A DNA stretch of 18,685 nt, taken from Burkholderiales bacterium (GTDB taxonomy: Bacteria > Pseudomonadota > Gammaproteobacteria > Burkholderiales > Burkholderiaceae_C). Both the position numbers and the translations under genes were made by a program. Each line of letters opens with the position of its first letter. The first letter of the stretch is position 1. Under the pieces are notes generated by a model. That model worked only from the letters and a program-made list of their open reading frames with translations. It had not been told where the DNA came from and did no database searches. Of the stretch, positions 14,463-18,685 are shown piece after piece. The DNA lies in contig CANJKD010000001.1 of NCBI GenBank assembly GCA_947474415.1, positions 1-18,685 of the forward strand, written 5' to 3'.

Positions 14463-14593
14463 AATCGGAGTGGGGCGTCGAATCGCTGGCGCGTGCCCCC
14501 CCGGTTGTGCAAGGCTGCGGGGCGCGGGTGCGTCGGACTGCGGTGGCAACCGGTGTCGGCCAATGCCTACGCAGCGCGGGCAGTGGCGCCCGT

Positions 14594-16426
14594 TCAGCGG
14601 TCGAACTGCAAGGCCGCCAACCGCGAATACAGCCCGCCCGACGCCGCCAGCTCCGCATGCGTGCCGGTCTCGACGATCTCGCCGGCCTCCAGCACGATGA
14701 TGCGGTCGGCGCGTTGCACGGTGGCCAGGCGGTGCGCGATGACGAGCGTGGTGCGGTCCTGCATCGCCGATTCGAGCGCGGCCTGCACCATGCGCTCGCT
14801 CTCGGCGTCGAGCGCGCTGGTGGCCTCGTCGAGCAGCAGCAGCGGCGGGTTCTTCAGCATCGCGCGGGCGATGCTGATGCGCTGCCGCTGGCCGCCCGAG
14901 AGGCGCACGCCGCGCTCGCCGAGAAAGGTCTTGTAGCCATCGGGCAGCGCGCTGATGAAGTCGTCGGCGAAGGCGGCCTTCGCGGCGGCGATCACCTCGG
15001 CATCGCTCGCCTCGGGCCGGCCGTAGCGGATGTTCTCCATCGCATCGGCCGAGAAGATCACGCTGTCTTGCGGCACGATTCCGATGCGCTGGCGCAGCGC
15101 GTGCAGGTCGGTGCTGCGCACCGGCACGCCGTCGATCGACACCTCGCCCTCGGCCACGTCGTAGAAGCGCAGCAGCAGCTGGAACACCGTGCTCTTGCCG
15201 GCGCCGCTCGGGCCCACCAGTGCCACGGTTTCGCCGGGTGCCACCGCCAGGTTGAAGTTCGCCAGGGTGGCGTGCTGCGGGCGCGACGGGTAGCGGAAGG
15301 TCACGTCGCGCAATGCCACGGCCGAGCCGCCGCGCGTGGCGGGCAAGAGCGCCGGTTTTGCCGGCGTGGCGATGGGCGACTGCAGGTGCAGCAGTTCCAT
15401 CAAGCGCTCGGTCGCGCCGGCCGCGCGCAGCAGGTCGCCGTACACCTCGGACAGCACGGCCACGCTGCTCACGAAGATGATCACGTAGACGACGGTCTGG
15501 CCGAGGTGGCCGGCGCTGATGTCGCCGCGGGCCACCGCCTGCGTGCCCTGGTACAGGCCCCAGAGCAGCGCGCCAAAGGTGGCGGTGATGATGAAGCCGA
15601 CCAGCGCGGCGCGCATGCGCGTGCGCTTCACGGCGGTGCCGAAGGCGTTCTCGGTGGCCACGTCGAAGCGCTTGGCTTCGCGCGCTTCCTGGGTGTAGCT
15701 CTGCACCACCGGAATCGCGTTCAGCACCTCGGCGGCGATGGCCGCCGAATCGGCCACGCGGTCTTGACTCGCGCGCGACAGACGCCGCACCCGCCGGCCG
15801 AAGTACAAGCTGGGCAGCACCACCAGCACCAGGATGCCGAGCACCTGCGTCATCACGACCGGGTTGGTGACGATCAGCATCGCCATCGCGCCCATGCCCA
15901 GCACCAGGTTGCGCAAGCCCATCGACAGGCTGGAGCCGACGACCGTCTGCACGAGCGTGGTGTCGGTCGTCAGGCGCGACAGCACCTCGCCGGTCTGCGT
16001 CGTCTCGAAGAACTCGGGGCTTTGCGTGACGACGTGGGCGTAGACCGCGTTGCGCAGGTCGGCGGTCACGCGCTCGCCGAGCCAGGTGACCATGTAGAAG
16101 CGCAATGCCGAGAACAGGCCGAGCGCCGCACCCACGCCGAACAGCGCGAAGAAGTGCTCGCGCAAGGCCATCACGCGGGAGTCGGGGTCGGTGGCGATCA
16201 CGCCCTGATCGATCAGCGACTTCAGCGCCACCGGGAACAGCAGGGTGCTCACGGCGGCCATCGCGAGGAACACCAGCGCGGCGGCGATGCGGCCGCGGTA
16301 CGGGCGCAGAAAAGGCATCAAACCGCTGAGCGACTTGACGTTGCGCGCCGGCGCCGGCGCGCCGGCCGCTGTGGATTGGGTGGGCAAGGGGGCCGGAGCG
16401 GCGTGGGGCAGGGCGGGGCTGGGCAT
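14594..16426 (-). CDS. ABC exporter half-transporter (MsbA/BmrA-like, fused membrane and ATPase domains)
   Basis: This 610-residue inner-membrane protein has an N-terminal six-helix ABC exporter domain (about residues 30-340) followed by a nucleotide-binding domain. The ATPase is complete: Walker A GPSGAGKST at 405-413 (K411), Q-loop in IGIVPQDSVIF, signature LSGGQ at 509-513, Walker B LLLLDEA with D533-E534, and the switch histidine in VIAHRLATV. Such half-transporters work as homodimers that export lipids, drugs or peptides. There is no peptidase or extra domain to narrow the substrate. I start at the ATG at 16426 (MPSPALPHAAP); the frame is open to 16549, but that leader runs through the promoter region of the divergent MarR gene. 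Sharing a 133-base intergenic space with a MarR repressor suggests, but does not prove, co-regulation with the NodT operon. Confidence 0.93.
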   Translation of the reverse strand: MPSPALPHAAPAPLPTQSTAAGAPAPARNVKSLSGLMPFLRPYRGRIAAALVFLAMAAVSTLLFPVALKSLIDQGVIATDPDSRVMALREHFFALFGVGAALGLFSALRFYMVTWLGERVTADLRNAVYAHVVTQSPEFFETTQTGEVLSRLTTDTTLVQTVVGSSLSMGLRNLVLGMGAMAMLIVTNPVVMTQVLGILVLVVLPSLYFGRRVRRLSRASQDRVADSAAIAAEVLNAIPVVQSYTQEAREAKRFDVATENAFGTAVKRTRMRAALVGFIITATFGALLWGLYQGTQAVARGDISAGHLGQTVVYVIIFVSSVAVLSEVYGDLLRAAGATERLMELLHLQSPIATPAKPALLPATRGGSAVALRDVTFRYPSRPQHATLANFNLAVAPGETVALVGPSGAGKSTVFQLLLRFYDVAEGEVSIDGVPVRSTDLHALRQRIGIVPQDSVIFSADAMENIRYGRPEASDAEVIAAAKAAFADDFISALPDGYKTFLGERGVRLSGGQRQRISIARAMLKNPPLLLLDEATSALDAESERMVQAALESAMQDRTTLVIAHRLATVQRADRIIVLEAGEIVETGTHAELAASGGLYSRLAALQFDR

Positions 16427-16432
16427 GGCGCG

Positions 16433-16438
16433 AGTGTA
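16433..16438 (-). promoter_or_regulatory. -10-like TACACT close to the exporter start
   Basis: On the minus strand TACACT lies six bases before the ATG of the exporter. If it is the -10 box, transcription starts at or near the A of ATG and the mRNA is leaderless. No good -35 is seen at the proper distance. Confidence 0.35.
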
Positions 16439-16500
16439 TCGGCGAGCGCCGGCCACGCGCTCGCTGGCTCGCCACGGCTTGCCATGGAATAGTAAGTGCC

Positions 16501-16529
16501 TTGACAAATATTGCTTAGGCAAGTATATT
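16501..16529 (+). promoter_or_regulatory. Consensus sigma-70 promoter of the MarR gene
   Basis: TTGACA (16501-16506), exactly 17 bases, then TATATT (16524-16529). It is the best sigma-70 promoter in the window, in an AT-rich island, and would give a leader of about 25 bases before the GTG at 16560. The MarR-type site lies in the spacer. Confidence 0.85.
16511..16522. promoter_or_regulatory. Putative MarR operator O1
   Basis: TTGCTTAGGCAA is a 12-base inverted repeat with five of six pairs matching. It sits wholly between the -35 and -10 boxes, where a bound repressor would block RNA polymerase. Its exact reverse complement recurs at 17106-17117, before the NodT gene. Confidence 0.75.
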
Positions 16530-16559
16530 CCAACCACCGAAAACTGCAAAGCATCAAAC

Positions 16560-17069
16560 GTGACCCGAATCGCCCCCCCTGCCGACTTTTATTGCCCCGA
16601 GCGCTACTGCGCCGAGGAGAGCGTGGGCTACCTGATGAAGCGCGTGATGATGTCGGTGGTGTACCAGGCCGACAAGCGGCTCGATGCACACGGCCTGACC
16701 AGCGCGCAAGGGGGCCCGCTGCTTCGGCTGCGTAACACCGGCGGTTCCACCGTCGCGGAGCTCGCACGCTGGCTGCAGATCGATGCCGGCGCGATGACCC
16801 GCCTGCTCGACAGGCTGGAGAAAAAAGGCCTATGCAAGCGGGTCCGTTCCACCGAAGACCGGCGGGTGGTGCAGGTCGAACTCACGCCCGATGGCGCGGA
16901 AGCGATCAAGGAAGTTCCTGCGGTCTTGTCCGAGGTCATGAACGCCCACCTCGCGGGCTTTTCGAAGACCGAATGGCAGGCCCTGAACAACTACCTGCAG
17001 CGCATGCTCAAGACCGGCGACGCGATGCGCGATGCGGCTTGTCCGCAGCGCCAGGTGGGTACCAGCTGA
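16560..17069 (+). CDS. MarR-family transcriptional regulator
   Basis: This 169-residue winged-helix repressor has a dimerisation helix (VGYLMKRVMMSVVYQADKRLDAHG), then GLTSAQGGPLLRLRN, the recognition region TVAELARWLQIDAGAMTRLLDRLEKKGLCKR, and the wing with the typical DRR (STEDRRVVQVELTPDG). The layout is like EmrR/MprA and other MarR regulators that sense phenolic or hydrophobic drugs. The start is GTG at 16560, since no ATG precedes the conserved region in frame below the promoter; there is no clear ribosome site. The N-terminal YCPERYCAEES has two cysteines that could be redox-sensitive, which is only a possibility. The gene is divergent from the ABC exporter and 48 bases ahead of the NodT gene. 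Two copies of one palindromic site suggest autorepression and control of the efflux genes. Confidence 0.92.
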   Translation: MTRIAPPADFYCPERYCAEESVGYLMKRVMMSVVYQADKRLDAHGLTSAQGGPLLRLRNTGGSTVAELARWLQIDAGAMTRLLDRLEKKGLCKRVRSTEDRRVVQVELTPDGAEAIKEVPAVLSEVMNAHLAGFSKTEWQALNNYLQRMLKTGDAMRDAACPQRQVGTS

Positions 17070-17105
17070 ACGCGCTGCAAAGATCCGATTCGCACGTCAA
17101 AATAA

Positions 17106-17117
17106 TTGCCTAAGCAA
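17106..17117. promoter_or_regulatory. Putative MarR operator O2, abutting the NodT start codon
   Basis: TTGCCTAAGCAA is the exact reverse complement of the site at 16511-16522, and the ATG of the NodT gene follows it directly. It occupies the place where a ribosome site would be. Just upstream AATAAT (17101-17106) may be a -10 box. Bound MarR would therefore cover the transcription start region. Confidence 0.7.
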
Positions 17118-18623
17118 ATGAAGCCTCAACAACTGTTTACCCTAGGTACCCCGGAACCGGAATGCGGCTTCGTCTGCCGGGTTCGCGCCAGCCTGCCGGC
17201 GCTCGGCGTGATCGCGGTGGCCATCGCCTCAAGCTTCGTACTCACGCTCGGCGGTTGTGCCAGCAGCGCCGGCATCGCCTCGACGGCGCAGACGCTCGCG
17301 CCCGTCAGCGTGGGCCTCGACGCCGCCGCGGTCGGGCCGGCCGTCCCCGTCGTGATTCGCGACTGGTGGCGCGGCTTCGGTGACCCGGCTTTGAACAGCC
17401 TGGTCGAACGCGCGCTGGCCGACAACCCGAGCCTGAAGGTCGCGCAGGCGCGGCTAGCCCGAGCGCAGGCAGCGGTGGCCGCCACCCAGGCTGCCGACGG
17501 CCTGCAGGTGAACGGCTCGCTCGACGCCACGCGCCAGCGCTTCAGCGCCACCAGCATCTACCCTCCGCCGCTCGGTGGCGGCAGCTTCACTCTGGGCACG
17601 GCGCAGATCGGTGGCTCGTGGGAGTTCGACTTCTTCGGCCGCAACCGCGCCGCGATAGAAGCCGCCGTGGGCACGCAGCGCGTAGCGCAAGCCGATGCCC
17701 AGGCCGCGCGGATCGTGCTCGCCAGCAACGTGGCGCGTACCTATGTGCAGCTCGGCCGGCTGTTCGAGCAGCGCGAGGTGGCGGCGCGTGCGTTGAAGCA
17801 GCGCGACGAGACGCTGGAGCTGATCCGCCAGCGCGTGCAGGGTGGCCTCGACACGAACGTGGAGTTGCGCCAGGGCGAGGGCGCCTTGCCTGAAACCCGC
17901 CAGGTGATCGAGCAACTCGAAGAGCAGATCGTGCTTGGCCGCCACGCGTTGGCCGCGCTCACCGCGCAGCCGCCGAATGCGCTCGACGCGTTGGCCGTGC
18001 GGCTCGGCAGCGTCCAGGCCTTGCCCCTGCCCGCCGCCGTGCCGGCCGATCTGCTCGGCCGCCGCGCGGACATCGCCGCCGCGCGCTGGCGCGTCGAAGC
18101 CGCCACGAGCGACATGAAAAGTGCGGCGGCGCAGTTCTATCCGAACGTCAACCTGACGGCCTTCGTCGGGCTGTCCAGCATCGGCCTCGACCGGCTCGTC
18201 AGATCCGGCAGCGAACAGTACGGCGCCGGTCCGGCGATCCACCTGCCGATCTTCGACTCGGGCCGCCTGCGCGCCAACCTGAGCGGCAAGGCGGCTGACC
18301 GCGACGCTGCAGTCGAGAGCTACAACGCCGCCGTGCTCGACGCCGTGCACGACGTGGCCGACCAGATCGGCTCGATGCGCTCCATCGCCCGCCAGCAAAC
18401 CGAACAGGTGAGCGCGCAAGCCGCTGCCGAGTCGGCCTATGACCTCGCCACCCAACGCTACAAAGCCGGCCTGGGCACGTACCTCACGGTGCTCAATGCC
18501 GAGTCGAACGTGCTCACGCAGCGCCGTCTGTCGGCCGACCTGAAAGCTCGTGCCATCGACATCCAGATTGCGCTGATCCGCTCGCTCGGCGGCGGCTACA
18601 CGAACCCCGGAGAACTCTCATGA
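17118..18623 (+). CDS. NodT-family RND-type outer-membrane efflux lipoprotein
   Basis: This 501-residue outer-membrane channel is of the TolC/OprM/NodT type. The N-terminal leader ends in LTLGGC, giving an acylated C47. Two OEP repeats follow. The first opens with DWWRGFGDPALNSLVERALADNP and contains GGSWEFDFFGRNRAAIEA; the second includes VPADLLGRRADIAAARWRVEAA, FYPNVNLTAF and IFDSGRLRANL, with YKAGLGTYLTVLNAESNVL near the end. All are typical of the family. I prefer the ATG at 17118; a TTG at 17106 is in frame, but it is part of the palindromic operator. The leader is long (46 residues) with no Shine-Dalgarno. The gene overlaps the next one by ATGA. It should form the outer-membrane exit of a tripartite pump with the membrane fusion protein that follows and an inner-membrane transporter beyond the window. 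Confidence 0.93.
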   Translation: MKPQQLFTLGTPEPECGFVCRVRASLPALGVIAVAIASSFVLTLGGCASSAGIASTAQTLAPVSVGLDAAAVGPAVPVVIRDWWRGFGDPALNSLVERALADNPSLKVAQARLARAQAAVAATQAADGLQVNGSLDATRQRFSATSIYPPPLGGGSFTLGTAQIGGSWEFDFFGRNRAAIEAAVGTQRVAQADAQAARIVLASNVARTYVQLGRLFEQREVAARALKQRDETLELIRQRVQGGLDTNVELRQGEGALPETRQVIEQLEEQIVLGRHALAALTAQPPNALDALAVRLGSVQALPLPAAVPADLLGRRADIAAARWRVEAATSDMKSAAAQFYPNVNLTAFVGLSSIGLDRLVRSGSEQYGAGPAIHLPIFDSGRLRANLSGKAADRDAAVESYNAAVLDAVHDVADQIGSMRSIARQQTEQVSAQAAAESAYDLATQRYKAGLGTYLTVLNAESNVLTQRRLSADLKARAIDIQIALIRSLGGGYTNPGELS

Positions 18624-18685
18624 CCGCCCCCGAAGCCAGCCCCGCAACGCAACGCAATCCGGCCCGCAAGAAGGCGCTCGGCGCC
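18620..18685 (+). CDS. Start of a probable EmrA/HlyD-family membrane fusion protein (5' end only)
   Basis: The ATG overlaps the NodT stop (ATGA), with GGAGA at 18609-18613 six bases upstream. Only 22 codons lie in the window (MTAPEASPATQRNPARKKAL and two more). A short polar N-terminus with a basic cluster before a membrane segment is usual for EmrA/HlyD proteins. The assignment rests mainly on gene order: MarR, NodT, EmrA, EmrB is a common arrangement in Burkholderiales. Confidence 0.55.
   Translation, partial: MTAPEASPATQRNPARKKALGA

Noticed and set aside
13910..16492. Open frame of 860 codons on the plus strand across the OmpA-family and exporter genes
   Set aside because: It is antisense to two genes with complete motifs, and its product is low-complexity His/Gln/Arg-rich sequence; a shadow frame.
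16427..16549. Upstream start of the ABC exporter at 16549
   Set aside because: It would place coding sequence across the consensus promoter and operator of the MarR gene; the ATG at 16426 gives normal family length.
1..18685. CRISPR arrays, tRNA or rRNA genes, insertion sequences, toxin-antitoxin or defence genes
   Set aside because: None could be recognised: no regularly spaced repeats, no tRNA-like cloverleaf with a conserved TTCRA arm, no transposase or nuclease families in the real coding frames.

Overview
The window is high-GC DNA with GTG, TTG and possible ATT starts, dense ATGA-overlapping operons and protein families typical of a betaproteobacterium of the Burkholderiales. This is an inference from composition and gene content; there is no rRNA or other marker gene to fix the genus. 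No tRNA, rRNA, CRISPR array, insertion sequence or integrase is visible. Coding density is very high: no gene-free stretch exceeds about 180 bases.

Region A (1-10689) is a sugar/aldonate uptake and catabolism locus. It begins inside a periplasmic sugar-binding protein and continues with a two-domain RbsA-type ATPase and two RbsC-type permeases, the same order as the galactofuranose transporter ytfQ-ytfR-ytfT-yjfF. An SMP-30/gluconolactonase-type lactonase and an imidazolonepropionase-like amidohydrolase follow, overlapping each other. A FadR/DgoR-type GntR regulator lies on the minus strand, divergent from an IlvD/Edd-family sugar-acid dehydratase, a 2-dehydro-3-deoxygalactonokinase (dgoK) and a 2-dehydro-3-deoxy-6-phosphogalactonate aldolase (dgoA). 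Together these give a near-complete De Ley-Doudoroff-type route: import, lactone opening, dehydration to the 2-keto-3-deoxy acid, phosphorylation, and cleavage to pyruvate plus a triose phosphate. The first (sugar dehydrogenase) step is not in the window. The amidohydrolase has no obvious place in the route.

Region B (10753-14448) holds housekeeping or unassigned genes: a saccharopine-dehydrogenase-like reductase on the plus strand, then on the minus strand thymidylate synthase (thyA), a broken DUF2164 gene, a 2H-phosphoesterase (2'-5' RNA ligase family), and an OmpA-family lipoprotein that seems to start at ATT.

Region C (14594-18685) is an efflux locus. An MsbA-like ABC half-exporter on the minus strand is divergent from a MarR-family repressor, a NodT-type outer-membrane efflux lipoprotein and the first codons of what is probably an EmrA/HlyD membrane fusion protein. 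A consensus promoter in front of the MarR gene carries a near-palindromic site between its -35 and -10 boxes. The exact reverse complement of that site abuts the start codon of the NodT gene, so the MarR protein probably controls itself and the efflux operon.

No wholly new defence or mobile system is seen. The most unusual items are the orphan amidohydrolase in the sugar-acid cluster, the use of an IlvD/Edd dehydratase in place of the enolase-type galactonate dehydratase, the double MarR operator, the truncated DUF2164 gene, the ATT start, and an altered second Walker B motif in the sugar ATPase.
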